Of a stretch of 64,000 nucleotides of DNA, positions 18,435 to 28,297 are shown piece after piece. The position numbers were made by a program, and so were the translations under genes. The notes below the pieces were generated by a model. The model ran no database searches, had not been told where the DNA came from, and worked only from the letters and a program-made list of their open reading frames with translations. The stretch comes from Ureibacillus massiliensis 4400831 = CIP 108448 = CCUG 49529. GTDB taxonomy: Bacteria > Bacillota > Bacilli > Bacillales_A > Planococcaceae. The stretch covers positions 23,672 through 87,671 of the forward strand of contig NZ_JPVQ01000014.1 of NCBI RefSeq assembly GCF_000772965.1, in the 5' to 3' direction. Each line of letters starts with the position of its first letter. The first letter of the stretch is position 1.

Positions 18435-19390
18435 GATTTAACCTCCCTTACGAGTAGCTGAAAAGGTCCCCTACCTGTTTCGACTGTTTTGATAATCTTT
18501 TCATCCTTCAAAAAGTACAATTTATGATCATCAAAGCCTGCTACAACAACTTGTTCATAAAAGGATGCAATGGCAAATGGATTTGCTCCAACTTCACATT
18601 TCCATAACAATTCTCCATTTAAATTGGTGGCATATAATTCATTGGCACCATGATTAATAATGTAAATTTCATCGTCATTTCTTGCAAAACCTACAGGCAT
18701 TATGGATACATCAATTTGGCCTAGAAGCTTTCCATTTGTTAAATTAAGAACACTTACCGACTGATTTGCATGACTCCCCTCACCATGCCCACCTATCCAC
18801 ACTTCATTTTTTTCAGGTATGATGAGTATTCCATTAGACGATTTTTCTATAGTCCATTCTTCTTCTATTTCCATTGTCTTGATGTTTATAATTGATAGCT
18901 TCGTGTCTTTATAATTAATGACATACAGTTGTCCATTATATGATGTCATAGACATTGGATAGTCACCTAACGTACATTCCTTAAGCAAATTCCCATGTTC
19001 ATCGAAGCTCGTGACTGTATTCGTATGACTATTTGCTAAAAACAATATTTTGTGAGCTTCATCAAAATAAGCATTGGTGATGCCTACCCCAGTATCAATG
19101 GATTTTAAATGCTTTCCAGATGAAAGTTCATAAATATCGACCTTCGTCAGCTGATGGCCATAAAGCAATAATCGATCTTGCTGAAGAAGAACTCCACCTG
19201 TATAACTATTATCAAAAGACCATTTTGCTATTTCTTCTCCTCTATGATCGTAAAATGCAATGGATGGATCTGAAATGTTTATTGATGCTACAAAGGACTG
19301 ATGATAATTAATAGGTGTGAAGCTGTCTTTCGAACAGCCTGATATGATACTTAAAACAAAAAGTAGCGAGAATACAATTGCTTTTTTCAT
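18431..19390 (-). CDS. Beta-propeller (YncE-like) lipoprotein
   Basis: A 319-residue lipoprotein with lipobox ISGC (Cys19), followed by repeated blade-like strands such as GKHLKSIDTG, GNLLKECTLG, GKLLGQIDVS and GELLWKCEVG. These fit a seven-bladed YncE-like propeller exposed on the outer face of the membrane. It is the first gene of the operon and overlaps the regulator by 4 nt. An accessory sensor that presents a ligand to the kinase is an attractive inference but is not shown. SD GAGGTGATG lies upstream. Confidence 0.78.
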   Translation of the reverse strand: MKKAIVFSLLFVLSIISGCSKDSFTPINYHQSFVASINISDPSIAFYDHRGEEIAKWSFDNSYTGGVLLQQDRLLLYGHQLTKVDIYELSSGKHLKSIDTGVGITNAYFDEAHKILFLANSHTNTVTSFDEHGNLLKECTLGDYPMSMTSYNGQLYVINYKDTKLSIINIKTMEIEEEWTIEKSSNGILIIPEKNEVWIGGHGEGSHANQSVSVLNLTNGKLLGQIDVSIMPVGFARNDDEIYIINHGANELYATNLNGELLWKCEVGANPFAIASFYEQVVVAGFDDHKLYFLKDEKIIKTVETGRGPFQLLVREVKS

Positions 19391-19420
19391 ACGATGGACA
19401 TCACCTCTACTAAAAATCTT

Positions 19421-19438
19421 ACTTCATATTTGTGAAGT
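19421..19438. promoter_or_regulatory. Inverted repeat upstream of the propeller-lipoprotein operon
   Basis: ACTTCA-TATTTG-TGAAGT, a perfect 6-bp inverted repeat with a 6-nt spacer, about 30 nt upstream of the first gene. It may bind the operon's own response regulator; this is suggested by position only. Confidence 0.35.
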
Positions 19439-19499
19439 TTAAATGAAAAAAATAGGGCAATATGTTGATACACTGCAATAAAATCATTTAAGTAAGAAA

Positions 19500-19538
19500 A
19501 AAGTAGACAAAGTCTGCTACGACTTTGTCTACTTTTTT
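19500..19538 (-). terminator. Terminator after the hemEHY operon
   Basis: A 15-bp perfect stem, AAGTAGACAAAGTC / GACTTTGTCTACTT, with a 6-nt loop and T runs on both strands, 6 nt past the hemY stop. Confidence 0.9.
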
Positions 19539-19543
19539 AAAGC

Positions 19544-20956
19544 TTAAATAAATTGCTTTTCAAATATCGACTCAATCATTTCCAAAGCAGCCTTTTTCCC
19601 CTGCGATATGCAATCAGGTATACTGATGCCATCATAAGAGCTCCCGACCAATTTAATTTGAGGATATTCTTCAGTTAAAGACTGTTTCAACTTTTCCATT
19701 CGCGATTCATGCCCTACCGCATACTGTGGCATCGCTTGTTTCCATCGCGAAACAACTGTAAATATTGGTGATTCCATTATACCAATGGATTTTTGTAGAT
19801 CGCTTAATACTGTCTTTTCAATATCAGTATCTGACAAGTCTACAATTGCTTCATCACCGAGTCGACCAATATAAACACGGAACAAGTCGTAACCTTCTGG
19901 AGCTACATTATTCCATTTATGATTACACCATGTACATGTTGTAATCGCGTAATTACTATTGCGTGAAACGAAAAACGTCATAGCATCCTTTTTCAGTAGA
20001 TTTTCATCTCTCTTAAAAGCCATTGTCACAGTAGCAATTGTTGAATAATTCATTTTTGGCAGTTCATCTAAAATGTTAAAATCTTTGAGAATATCTTTTG
20101 CCACATTGTATGGTGTCGTTAATATGACAGAATCACATTTTATAGGCGCCATATTATTTAAATGAATTTTATATTGTTCATTTTCTTCTTCAATCTTTTC
20201 AACTTTAACACCTTTAAAAATTGATTTAGCTTGAAGATGCGATTCCAATGATTCGATTAACGTTGCTAATCCATTATGAAATGTTTCATAGGATTCTGCG
20301 ACTTTTTTATTTTCAGATTGACTTTCCTTTTTCAATCCAACTATTAGGCTTCTATGCTGTTTTTCAATCTCATAAAAATGTGGAAACATTGCCTGGATAC
20401 TTAAATGATCGATATCACCAGCAAATGTACCCGCTAGAAGCGGCTCTACAAGATTTTCAACAACTTCCTGACCAAATCTTCTTCTGAAGAAATCCCCTAT
20501 TGGCTCATCCTCCACTTCCTTTTTCGGAAGTATCAGATCACCCGCAGCTCGAAGCTTTCCACTTAAAGATATTAAGCCTGAAGTCATAAAGGAGGAAACA
20601 CCGAGTGGTCCACCAAACATTAAGCTATTTGGAATGGGATACAACCCACTACCTACCGCAACATACGTTTTCCCTTCGTTGTTCCTAATTAATTGATCTT
20701 CAATATCCAAATCACGTGCTAATTCTCGTACATTCTTTGAATAGTCTAAAAAGGATTCGGGGCCTCGTTCAATAATAAAACCATCTTTCCTTAAGGTTTG
20801 TATTTTACCTCCTAGGCGTAAAGATGATTCTATTAAAATAATGTCTAACGGCAAGTTATTTTGCTCTGCTATTTTTTGCAAATAAAACGCTGCCGTTAAA
20901 CCAGTTATCCCACCGCCTATAACGGCAACTTTTTTTCTATTTAAAGTCACCTTCAT
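19544..20956 (-). CDS. hemY: Coproporphyrinogen III oxidase CgoX (HemY)
   Basis: FAD enzyme of about 470 residues that oxidises coproporphyrinogen III to coproporphyrin III in the Gram-positive heme route; historically annotated as protoporphyrinogen oxidase. The Rossmann motif VAVIGGGITGLTAAFYL opens the protein, ERGPESF follows at about residue 66, and the C-terminal FAD motif is in VGSSYDGISIPDCISQG. The ATG at 20956 is preferred over the adjoining GTG because of its distance from GGAAG. It is the last gene of hemE-hemH-hemY, 14 nt after hemH. Confidence 0.94.
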   Translation of the reverse strand: MKVTLNRKKVAVIGGGITGLTAAFYLQKIAEQNNLPLDIILIESSLRLGGKIQTLRKDGFIIERGPESFLDYSKNVRELARDLDIEDQLIRNNEGKTYVAVGSGLYPIPNSLMFGGPLGVSSFMTSGLISLSGKLRAAGDLILPKKEVEDEPIGDFFRRRFGQEVVENLVEPLLAGTFAGDIDHLSIQAMFPHFYEIEKQHRSLIVGLKKESQSENKKVAESYETFHNGLATLIESLESHLQAKSIFKGVKVEKIEEENEQYKIHLNNMAPIKCDSVILTTPYNVAKDILKDFNILDELPKMNYSTIATVTMAFKRDENLLKKDAMTFFVSRNSNYAITTCTWCNHKWNNVAPEGYDLFRVYIGRLGDEAIVDLSDTDIEKTVLSDLQKSIGIMESPIFTVVSRWKQAMPQYAVGHESRMEKLKQSLTEEYPQIKLVGSSYDGISIPDCISQGKKAALEMIESIFEKQFI

Positions 20957-20969
20957 CACGCTTCCTAAA

Positions 20970-21911
20970 TTAGTTAGCTATTCTTCTAAAAATCGCATCC
21001 ACCATCGCGTCGATAAATAATGGGTGTGTATTTGGCATAGGAGGTCTACGATAATTTGCACCTAATTCTTCACATACTACTTTACACTCATAATCATTAT
21101 CATATAGTACTTCTAAATGTTCTGTTACAAAGCCTACAGGTACGTAAACAAATGAACGGAATCCTTTTTCTTCAAACAATTCACGTGTTAAATCTTGAAC
21201 GTCTGGTCCTAACCAAGGTTCTGGTGTTTGACCAGCTGATTGCCAGCCTACTTCAACATTTTTCACACCAGTTGCATCTTTAATCAATTTTGCTGTAGCA
21301 AATAATTGATCTTCATATGGGTCACCAGATTGTTTGATTTTTTCCGGTAGAGAATGGTTTGAAACGATTAAACAAGCTTTTTCTCTTTCTTCTTCCGGCA
21401 TTTCAGCAAATGCTGCATCCACAGCCTGTTTCCAATACTCGATAAATTTTGGTTCATCATACCATGCTTCTACAGAAGTTAATTTTAATGAGCTTCCTAA
21501 TTTATCGATTGTTTCCTGTGCACGACCATTATATGTTTTGATAGAGAAGGTTGAGAAGTGTGGAGCAAGAACAATTGAAACTGCTTCTTCAATACCGTCT
21601 TTTACCATTGCTTCTACTGCATCTTCAATAAACGGCTCAATATGTTTTAAACCAATATATAATTTGTATTCCACTTCGTCCTGCACCTCGTTTAGACGTT
21701 CACAAAGTGCCTGAGCTTGTTTTTCTGTCATTTTCGCAAGTGGAGATAACCCTCCAATTGCTTTATAACGACTTTTCAAATCTTCTATATGTTCTTCAGA
21801 TGGTTTACGACCATGTCGAATATGTGTGTAATATCTTTCGATGTCTTCTTCTTTGTATGGCGTTCCGTATGCCATTACTAGTAGTCCATGAACTGGTTTC
21901 AATGTTTTCAC
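20970..21911 (-). CDS. hemH: Coproporphyrin ferrochelatase CpfC (HemH)
   Basis: Inserts ferrous iron into coproporphyrin III. Its 313 residues match B. subtilis HemH. The metal-site histidine lies in [12 protein letters not shown] (about residue 185) and the acidic partner in [12 protein letters not shown] (about residue 265). [19 protein letters not shown] opens the protein. It sits between hemE (9 nt upstream) and hemY. In this route the product is handed to coproheme decarboxylase, which is not in the window. Confidence 0.96.
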   Translation of the reverse strand: MKTLKPVHGLLVMAYGTPYKEEDIERYYTHIRHGRKPSEEHIEDLKSRYKAIGGLSPLAKMTEKQAQALCERLNEVQDEVEYKLYIGLKHIEPFIEDAVEAMVKDGIEEAVSIVLAPHFSTFSIKTYNGRAQETIDKLGSSLKLTSVEAWYDEPKFIEYWKQAVDAAFAEMPEEEREKACLIVSNHSLPEKIKQSGDPYEDQLFATAKLIKDATGVKNVEVGWQSAGQTPEPWLGPDVQDLTRELFEEKGFRSFVYVPVGFVTEHLEVLYDNDYECKVVCEELGANYRRPPMPNTHPLFIDAMVDAIFRRIAN

Positions 21912-21920
21912 CTCAAAATA

Positions 21921-22973
21921 TTATTGTCCTAGTTGAGCAACTTTTTCTCTACTATAATCATGTATAAATGTTGTTAGTCGTTTTAAAACTGCTGGATCCA
22001 CTTCCGGGAACACACCGTGGCCCAAATTAAAAATATGACCAGGTATTTCAAGACCTTGATCAATAATATCTCTCGCACGTTGTTCAATCACTGACCAATT
22101 TGCAAGTAATAAAGTTGGATCTAAGTTTCCTTGAACAGCTTTTGTAACGCCCATTTCACGAGCTTTTCGAATCGGCATACGCCAATCTAATCCTAATACA
22201 TCAATCGGAAGGTCATTCCATTCATTAACTAAATGACTTGCCCCTACTCCAAATAATATTAATGGTACATTTTCTTTTTGTAATTCTGCAAATATTCTAG
22301 TCATAATCGGTTTAATAAACACACGATAATCTTCAACGCTTAAAGCGCCAACCCAAGAATCAAATATTTGAATTGCTTTTGCTCCTGCCTCCACTTGCGC
22401 AGTAATATCTGCAATGACCATATCGCCTAACTTATCCATTAAGGCAAACCATGCAACTGGCTCTGACACCATAAAGGATTTTGTTTTCGCATAGTTTCTT
22501 GAAGGTCCTCCTTCAATCATATAGCTAGCTAGTGTAAATGGTGCACCCGCAAATCCGATTAAAGGTACATTTAGCTGTTCTTCCGTTAGTAATTTAATTG
22601 TTTCCAAAACAAAAGGTGTATGCGCTTTCGGGTTAAATTCACCTAGGCGTTCAATATCCTTCATTGAACGAATTGGGTTTGAAATTACCGGTCCAACTCC
22701 TGCTTTAATTTTCACATCTACACCAATCCCAGGAAGTGGCGTTACAATATCTTTATATAAAATTGCAGCATCAACGTCATAATTTTCAACAGGTAGACGT
22801 GTCACATATGCGCACAATTCTGGTTGATGTGTAATTTCTTCTAAAGAGTATTTTTCTTTAATCGCTCTGTATTCAGGCTGTGAACGACCCGCCTGTCGCA
22901 TATACCAAACAGGTGTATATTCCGTTCGTTCCCCTCTTGCAGCACGCAATAATGTGTCATTAATTGCTCTCAT
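21921..22973 (-). CDS. hemE: Uroporphyrinogen decarboxylase
   Basis: Decarboxylates uroporphyrinogen III to coproporphyrinogen III. The 350 residues are family length. The two UroD signatures are present: [16 protein letters not shown] near the start and [14 protein letters not shown] near residue 140, and the late [10 protein letters not shown] motif near 320. It is the first gene of hemEHY. The upstream region 22974-23390 (417 nt) is shared with the divergent heme monooxygenase gene. Confidence 0.97.
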   Translation of the reverse strand: MRAINDTLLRAARGERTEYTPVWYMRQAGRSQPEYRAIKEKYSLEEITHQPELCAYVTRLPVENYDVDAAILYKDIVTPLPGIGVDVKIKAGVGPVISNPIRSMKDIERLGEFNPKAHTPFVLETIKLLTEEQLNVPLIGFAGAPFTLASYMIEGGPSRNYAKTKSFMVSEPVAWFALMDKLGDMVIADITAQVEAGAKAIQIFDSWVGALSVEDYRVFIKPIMTRIFAELQKENVPLILFGVGASHLVNEWNDLPIDVLGLDWRMPIRKAREMGVTKAVQGNLDPTLLLANWSVIEQRARDIIDQGLEIPGHIFNLGHGVFPEVDPAVLKRLTTFIHDYSREKVAQLGQ

Positions 22974-23250
22974 TTTAAACTATTTCCTTCCCTCAAAGTT
23001 TCAATGAAATTTAGTAATAATGCTTGAAAACTCATTTTTATTCTAACTTTTAAGTTAAACCTACTTTTTTCTACTTACCATTGTTATCCGTTCTCCAATA
23101 TAAACTTTTCCTATTATATTGTATAGTTTTATGGACTAAATGTCATAAAATTGTTCATTAATTAGTAACAATTCTGTTTCATTTTACTATACAAAAAACT
23201 CAATTTAATTGAAATATGATGCAAAATATCGAACTAAATCATAGCGAATA

Positions 23251-23278
23251 TTGACACCCAAGAAATTAACAGTACAAA
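23251..23278 (+). promoter_or_regulatory. Candidate promoter of hmoB
   Basis: TTGACA (23251-23256), 16-nt spacer, TACAAA (23273-23278). The remaining part of the hemE-hmoB intergenic region is AT-rich; no Fur- or PerR-type box was recognised with confidence. Confidence 0.45.
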
Positions 23279-23390
23279 AGGATTAAATGTGGATACAAGA
23301 CTTATTCTATCCAATTAGAATATAATATCGGTGAGTTGATTTTATTTTATGACAAATTACTTGATATTCATTGGATCGGAGGTTAAACAA

Positions 23391-23903
23391 GTGTACTTAT
23401 ATCTTACTTTTGGCACACCTGATTACATGGAGAAAATATTAAAACAACATGAAAATGAAACAATGTTTATTTTATATGGGTCAGACAAAACCGCGCTACT
23501 CCATGAAACTGAAGGGAAAACCGTATTTACTACACCACGTAAGTTTGAGGTAATCGATTCTGTTAATGACATTCAACAAAAGGGATACTTTGTATTCAAC
23601 AATATTCCTGTGGCTGATGAGGGGCGTCCAATTTTCGAACAACGTTTCCTCAACCGATCAAGAGATATCGAAAAAATGAACGGTTTTGTTGCATTTCGAC
23701 TATTACGTCCGATTAAAGATGATACTTATATTGTGTTAACACAATGGGAAAATAAACAGGCTTTTGATGCATGGAAACAATCAAAATCCTTTGCAAATGC
23801 ACATGCAAAGCCTGCTACTGCTACTGGCATAAAAAAACAAAATATTTTCAATGCAGCTAGTTACGTAACGACATTTTCTGGAAAGCTTCCCGATAAAAAG
23901 TAA
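23391..23903 (+). CDS. hmoB: Heme-degrading monooxygenase (HmoB type)
   Basis: An antibiotic-biosynthesis-monooxygenase (ABM)-fold protein of 170 residues resembling B. subtilis HmoB (YhgC), which opens heme and releases iron. The ABM domain is in the C-terminal half: NNIPVADEGRPIFEQRF, then GFVAFRLLRP and TQWENKQAFDAWKQS. The start is GTG 23391 because CGGAGG lies 8 nt upstream and family members begin at this point; an in-frame ATG at 23349 lacks an SD. It is divergent from hemEHY, coupling heme synthesis and turnover genes as in Bacillus. Confidence 0.88.
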   Translation: MYLYLTFGTPDYMEKILKQHENETMFILYGSDKTALLHETEGKTVFTTPRKFEVIDSVNDIQQKGYFVFNNIPVADEGRPIFEQRFLNRSRDIEKMNGFVAFRLLRPIKDDTYIVLTQWENKQAFDAWKQSKSFANAHAKPATATGIKKQNIFNAASYVTTFSGKLPDKK

Positions 23904-23943
23904 ACATACAGTAACGCCCTCCCCTTCTCAAAGCTGGCGTCAA

Positions 23944-23981
23944 ATACAAAAAGGACCAGAATTTTTAAAGCTTTCTGGTCC
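23944..23981 (-). terminator. Terminator after the cyclodeaminase-family gene
   Basis: GGACCAGAA and TTCTGGTCC (23953-23961 / 23973-23981) form the stem, with a T run on the minus strand side. Confidence 0.8.
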
Positions 23982-23989
23982 CCCTATTT

Positions 23990-24973
23990 TTACACTTCAA
24001 TTGCTAACCCTTTATTTAAATCTATCGCTTTTTTATAGACACCTTTTGCTACGGCTAAATCGTAATAGGATGCTCCGACTGATTTAAAGAAGGTGATTTC
24101 TTCTTTATTTTCTCTGCCTTTTAATTGCCCACTAACTAATGATTCTAGTTCACCATACACACTGGTGAATGACCATACTCCATTTTCCTCAGCATCTATT
24201 AATTCTCCCGCTTCGTCTTTTGCACCATGAATGTCATCAACGACAATTTTCGAAGACTTTGAAATGGTCGTTCGATCAATCTCATGCATATGAGGCAAAT
24301 AGGAGCCTACACCATTCACATGCGTTCCTGGTCTTAAAAACTTGCCATCAAACACTGGTGTATTCGATTTTGTTGCACAGCATACAATATCTGCGCTACT
24401 AACAGCTTCATTCACACTTGATGCAATTACAATTGGAATATCTACGCCAAATCCTTTTAATTTTTCACTAAATTGATGTGCTTTTTCAATTGTTCTGTTA
24501 AATAAAAGGAGTTGATTGATATTTCGAATAGCTAAAACACCGATAGTTTGTTCAAAAGCCATTTCACCTGTGCCAATTACCGTTAATATATTAGCATCTT
24601 TTCTTGCAAGTGAATCGGTTGCTAAGGCAGTCATTGCACCTGTTCGAAGTCTTGTTAAATAGGAAGCATTCATGACTGCAAGATGTTCCCCATTTTCAGT
24701 ACTTGTTAATACAATAATACCTTGTGTTGTAGGGAGCCCCTTTGATGGGTTGTTAGGGAAAATCGTAACAACCTTTACTGCCGCCACATCATTTTCTAAA
24801 TCAGCACTCGGCATATAAATGGATGTTGCACCCTTCTGCGGAAACTCCAATACTGTTCGATGTGGCGATTGCACCTTACTTTCTACTTTCGCTAATAGAG
24901 TATCTCGTACATCCTTTATGGCATCTTTCATATGGTAAAAACTCATAATCTCTTTTTGATTTAGAACGATCAA
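23990..24973 (-). CDS. Ornithine cyclodeaminase/mu-crystallin family protein
   Basis: An NAD(P)-dependent enzyme of about 327 residues. Conserved parts are [19 protein letters not shown], the substrate Lys/Arg region [15 protein letters not shown] and the dinucleotide fold [14 protein letters not shown]. The family includes ornithine cyclodeaminase, alanine dehydrogenase, ketimine reductases and EutC-like ectoine-degradation enzymes, so the substrate is open. TTG 24973 is preferred, with GGGG 8 nt upstream. It lies about 30 nt after the MHS transporter in the same direction, suggesting a shared operon for uptake and use of an amino or imino acid. Confidence 0.85.
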   Translation of the reverse strand: MIVLNQKEIMSFYHMKDAIKDVRDTLLAKVESKVQSPHRTVLEFPQKGATSIYMPSADLENDVAAVKVVTIFPNNPSKGLPTTQGIIVLTSTENGEHLAVMNASYLTRLRTGAMTALATDSLARKDANILTVIGTGEMAFEQTIGVLAIRNINQLLLFNRTIEKAHQFSEKLKGFGVDIPIVIASSVNEAVSSADIVCCATKSNTPVFDGKFLRPGTHVNGVGSYLPHMHEIDRTTISKSSKIVVDDIHGAKDEAGELIDAEENGVWSFTSVYGELESLVSGQLKGRENKEEITFFKSVGASYYDLAVAKGVYKKAIDLNKGLAIEV

Positions 24974-25003
24974 TTGACACACCCCGATGACATTAAAATT
25001 TTT

Positions 25004-26346
25004 TTAATTTATTACTGTAGTTTCATTGTTTTCTACTATGGATTTTTCTATTGAATTCTCCTCTTCGAACTCATCTAGCTCTTGATTGCTCTTCTCTTTT
25101 ACCGCCCAAACTGCCAACAATGAAATAAGAGAAGTCAAAATAATATACAACGCTACTGGGATATAGGAATTGTGAACTGTACAAGTAGTGCAGTCGCCAC
25201 TAACGGCGCTGTACCACCTGCAACAGCCGCACCAATTTGATAACCTAAAGATACTCCAGTATAACGAACTTTCGCATCAAAAATTTCAGAAAACATCGTA
25301 CCTAACACAGCTGTAATCGGTGCCCAAATAATCCCCAATCCTAAAATTGTAGCTATTAGCAAAGTTGCAAAGGTTCTTTGTTCTAATAACCAGAAATACG
25401 GGAATGCATAGAGTAGCATCGCAACTGTTCCAAAAATGTAAACCTTCTTACGGCCAAACTTGTCAGAAAGCCCACCCATAAACGGCATAAGAATTGTTGT
25501 AATAATTGTAGCAATCATGACCGCTACCAATACTTCCGTGTTAGAGAACCCTAAATTGTTCGTACCATAAGAAACGATGAAGGTAGCAAAAATGTAAAAT
25601 GGCGCTGTTTCTACAACTTTACCACCTACTGCAATAAATACTTCCTTCCATTGAGTTTTAAAAATATCAACGATTGGCAATTTAGGTATATTTCCAGATT
25701 CTTGTACCTTTTTAAAGGATGGTGTCTCATCAAGTCCTTTACGTATCCAAAGCCCAAAAACAACTAATAATGCACTAGCAATGAAAGGTATTCTCCAGCC
25801 CCATGCTACAAAGGCTTCAGGTGAAACAACGGAAGTAATAAAGGTTAATGCCCCAGACCCTAGAAACATCCCGATTGTTACCCCCATCTGTGGGAAGGCA
25901 CCAAAAAAGCCACGTTTGTCTTTAGGGGCATATTCAACCGCAAGTAATACTGATCCTCCCCATTCACCCCCGATACCAATACCTTGTATTAATCGCAGTG
26001 TAATTAAAAGTATAGGAGCAGCAACACCAATCGCTTCATAAGTCGGGAGTAGTCCCATTAAAACTGTTGCAACTCCCATTATTGTGAGTGTTAAAACAAG
26101 TGTTTTTTTCCGTCCAATTCTATCCCCAATATGACTGAAAATGATTCCACCTAACGGACGAATAAAGAATGCTAAAGCAAATGATGCATAGGCCAACATT
26201 AAACCAACAGTCGGATCCTCAGCTGCAAAGAACATTTGGTTAAATACCAGTGCGGCAACAGTACCATAAAGGAAATAATCAAACCATTCAATCGAACTAC
26301 CTACTAAACTAGCGATCCAAACTCTCGTCATTTGACTTTTACTCAC
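25004..26346 (-). pseudogene. MHS-family (MFS) metabolite/H+ symporter with a C-terminal frameshift
   Basis: A major facilitator of the metabolite:H+ symporter group with the motif RPLGGIIFSHIGDRIGRKK between helices 2 and 3. The first frame stops at 25153 after 397 codons, within what should be the loop before helix 12. In another frame, without a stop, the sequence continues as YIPVALYIILTSLISLLAV and an acidic tail ending at TAA 25004. The expected last helix is therefore present but shifted by one or two bases in the interval about 25160-25185. Either a real recent mutation or a sequencing error. Without helix 12 the transporter is probably inactive. Confidence 0.85.
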
Positions 26347-26373
26347 AATAATCCTCCTTATTTTTTATAAATT

Positions 26374-26438
26374 GAAGTGCTACTTTAATTTTTGGATAAA
26401 AAAATAAATAAAATTGCGGTGAATTAAAGCAACACTTT
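26374..26438. promoter_or_regulatory. Pair of inverted 17-bp sites between the MHS gene and the XRE-cupin gene
   Basis: Site 1 is GAAGTGCTACTTTAATT (26374-26390). The reverse complement of 26422-26438 is AAAGTGTTGCTTTAATT, matching at 14 of 17 positions. The two face each other 31 nt apart in the divergent promoter region. Likely operator of the XRE-cupin regulator; inference from position and symmetry. Confidence 0.45.
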
Positions 26439-26556
26439 AAATCTACAATTAAATTATTATTCTATTCTTATTTTTCAGTCAATATTTTAATTTTAGTTTG
26501 AGTATAAAATAATACTAGAGTATAATTTTTTTAATTATTTTTTAGGATGTGTTCGT

Positions 26557-27054
26557 ATGACAATTGGTGAACAGCTACGATATTTAAGAAAAACACATAA
26601 AATGACCTTGAAAACTCTTTCTGAAAAAACAGGTGTTTCCATAAGCTTCTTATCACAGGTTGAAAGGAATAAATGCAATGTGACATTGGAGTCATTAAGG
26701 AAAATAAGTGATGCCCTTAATGTTAATCCAAGTATATTTTTCGCTAACAGTAAACATGATAGTTCAACTAATAATTTTCCCTTTTTTTATGAAGACTTAT
26801 CAAAGAATATTAAAGGTGCATCCTTCCATCCAATTCTCGTAACTCTCCAACCAAAAGAAAATCAAGGCACTGAATTTACCCATTTTGGCCATGAATTTAT
26901 TTATGTTTTATCTGGTGTCCTAACTGTTTCAATTGAAGGGAAAATATACGAATTAAATGAAAGGGATTCCATTATGCTAGATTCAAGCAAAAATCATTAC
27001 TGGTGGAATAGTAGTAATACAGATGTTCAATTTATCCTTGTTTCAACTCTATAA
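26557..27054 (+). CDS. XRE-family regulator with C-terminal cupin domain
   Basis: A 165-residue regulator. The N-terminal helix-turn-helix covers residues about 6-60 (LRYLRKTHKMTLKTLSEKTGVS, SFLSQVERNK). The cupin beta-barrel covers about 90-165 (GHEFIYVLSGVLTVSIEG, DSIMLDSSKNHYW) and probably binds a small effector. This architecture typically controls a neighbouring catabolic or transport operon. It is divergent from the MHS transporter and cyclodeaminase-like genes, which are its likely targets. SD AGGATGTG precedes the ATG. Confidence 0.88.
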   Translation: MTIGEQLRYLRKTHKMTLKTLSEKTGVSISFLSQVERNKCNVTLESLRKISDALNVNPSIFFANSKHDSSTNNFPFFYEDLSKNIKGASFHPILVTLQPKENQGTEFTHFGHEFIYVLSGVLTVSIEGKIYELNERDSIMLDSSKNHYWWNSSNTDVQFILVSTL

Positions 27055-27058
27055 ATGA

Positions 27059-27100
27059 AAAATCCTAATCGTAAGAAAGACTCTTATGATTAGGATTTTT
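27059..27100. terminator. Bidirectional terminator between the XRE-cupin gene and ecsB
   Basis: AATCCTAATCGTAAG (27061-27075) pairs with CTTATGATTAGGATT (27082-27096), flanked by A and T runs. It serves both convergent genes. Confidence 0.85.
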
Positions 27101-27103
27101 CCA

Positions 27104-28297
27104 TTATTGATTTGGATTTTTTGTTAAATAAAATGTAAGCTCACTTATTAACAATATTAAAAGTGGTGGTACATAAAAAAGCGCATCTCCAATAGAACAT
27201 AATAAAACAATCACTGCCTGTATAACTATGAAAACACGAATTAATTTTTGTACAGCTTTTACTCTGGAATCTTTTGCTATAGGGAAAAGCATGTCCATTC
27301 GAAAATCACTAGAGGACAACAGAGCGTATTTTAATTGAATTGTAGTAGCAAATGCTAATGCAGCAGTGACGATTAATATTACTATTGGAATTTCCACAAA
27401 TGCTGCAACGAGGGCAGAAATTGCCGTAAGTCTTACCCATAAGTAAAAATGATCATCTGTTCGTACAAAAGTGCGGAATACTAAATAACCTTGTGTATTG
27501 TTTTTTGTGTAAGGCACAAAGAAATAAATAAAATTCAACCAAGAGCGTTTACGAATCGCACCTTTTAAATGAGGAACATCTGTAAAATAATTCGCAAATC
27601 GATAAAATGCCTTCATCCGATTTTCTTCTAGTTTTACAAAATGCTCATACGGAATAGGTTGCTCCTTCACGCTACGTTTCCAACTAAAATAATAAAATAT
27701 TAGTAAAGCCAGATATAACAGGGTAAGTGGATAAAATTCCGTTAAAATCGTTTGTATCGCTAAAATTGAAAAAACAATTCGAATGAAACGATCGAGTATT
27801 ACGTTTTTCCCCCGTATTGCATACCTGAAATTAAATTCAATTTGAACGTTTAAATATTTCAACACAATGACTAATGCTAACCCAATCCAGACTTGTGTTG
27901 GTGTTAACTCAGTCACCTTATTGAGTAATGGAATTCCAATAATATAAACAACTGAAACGGTTAAAATTTGAGACCAAAATGTCCAATTTAGTGCTTTTTT
28001 AAAATAATTCTCCATTTCCAGCTCTAAAGGTAATAAATACACCTGATCAGGCTCTCGAAGCAATGTGACAGGGCGACTAAAACCTAAAATTAGCCCAACA
28101 ATGATTGCGATTAACCATTCAGCAGGAAATTGATTTTCAACGATTTTTAGCCATTCACTATATTGATATCCAACTGCCCCTATGACAAATACCATCACCA
28201 AAGCCAAATGCCCAGTAAAAACGAAGCGCATATATTTTTGGACTTCATTGAGATAATATTGAAACCTTTTCGCCCAAACATGTGACAAACTATTCAT
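27104..28297 (-). CDS. ecsB: ABC transporter permease EcsB
   Basis: A 397-residue membrane protein with about eight to ten hydrophobic helices, matching the EcsB permease family by length and by its place behind ecsA. In Bacillus the Ecs transporter affects protein secretion, regulated proteolysis and competence; it has been linked to peptide export and RasP activity. Its ATG overlaps the ecsA stop region by 8 nt. No ecsC gene follows here; the unit ends in a bidirectional terminator. Confidence 0.88.
   Translation of the reverse strand: MNSLSHVWAKRFQYYLNEVQKYMRFVFTGHLALVMVFVIGAVGYQYSEWLKIVENQFPAEWLIAIIVGLILGFSRPVTLLREPDQVYLLPLELEMENYFKKALNWTFWSQILTVSVVYIIGIPLLNKVTELTPTQVWIGLALVIVLKYLNVQIEFNFRYAIRGKNVILDRFIRIVFSILAIQTILTEFYPLTLLYLALLIFYYFSWKRSVKEQPIPYEHFVKLEENRMKAFYRFANYFTDVPHLKGAIRKRSWLNFIYFFVPYTKNNTQGYLVFRTFVRTDDHFYLWVRLTAISALVAAFVEIPIVILIVTAALAFATTIQLKYALLSSSDFRMDMLFPIAKDSRVKAVQKLIRVFIVIQAVIVLLCSIGDALFYVPPLLILLISELTFYLTKNPNQ

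Noticed and set aside
18431..19390. Considered as a PQQ-type dehydrogenase or SCO-like protein
   Set aside because: No copper-binding CxxxC or PQQ signature is present; only the repeated propeller strands and lipobox are supported.
21334..21714. 126-codon plus-strand frame opposite hemH
   Set aside because: Ser/Thr-rich shadow of the real ferrochelatase gene, with no recognisable domain or SD.
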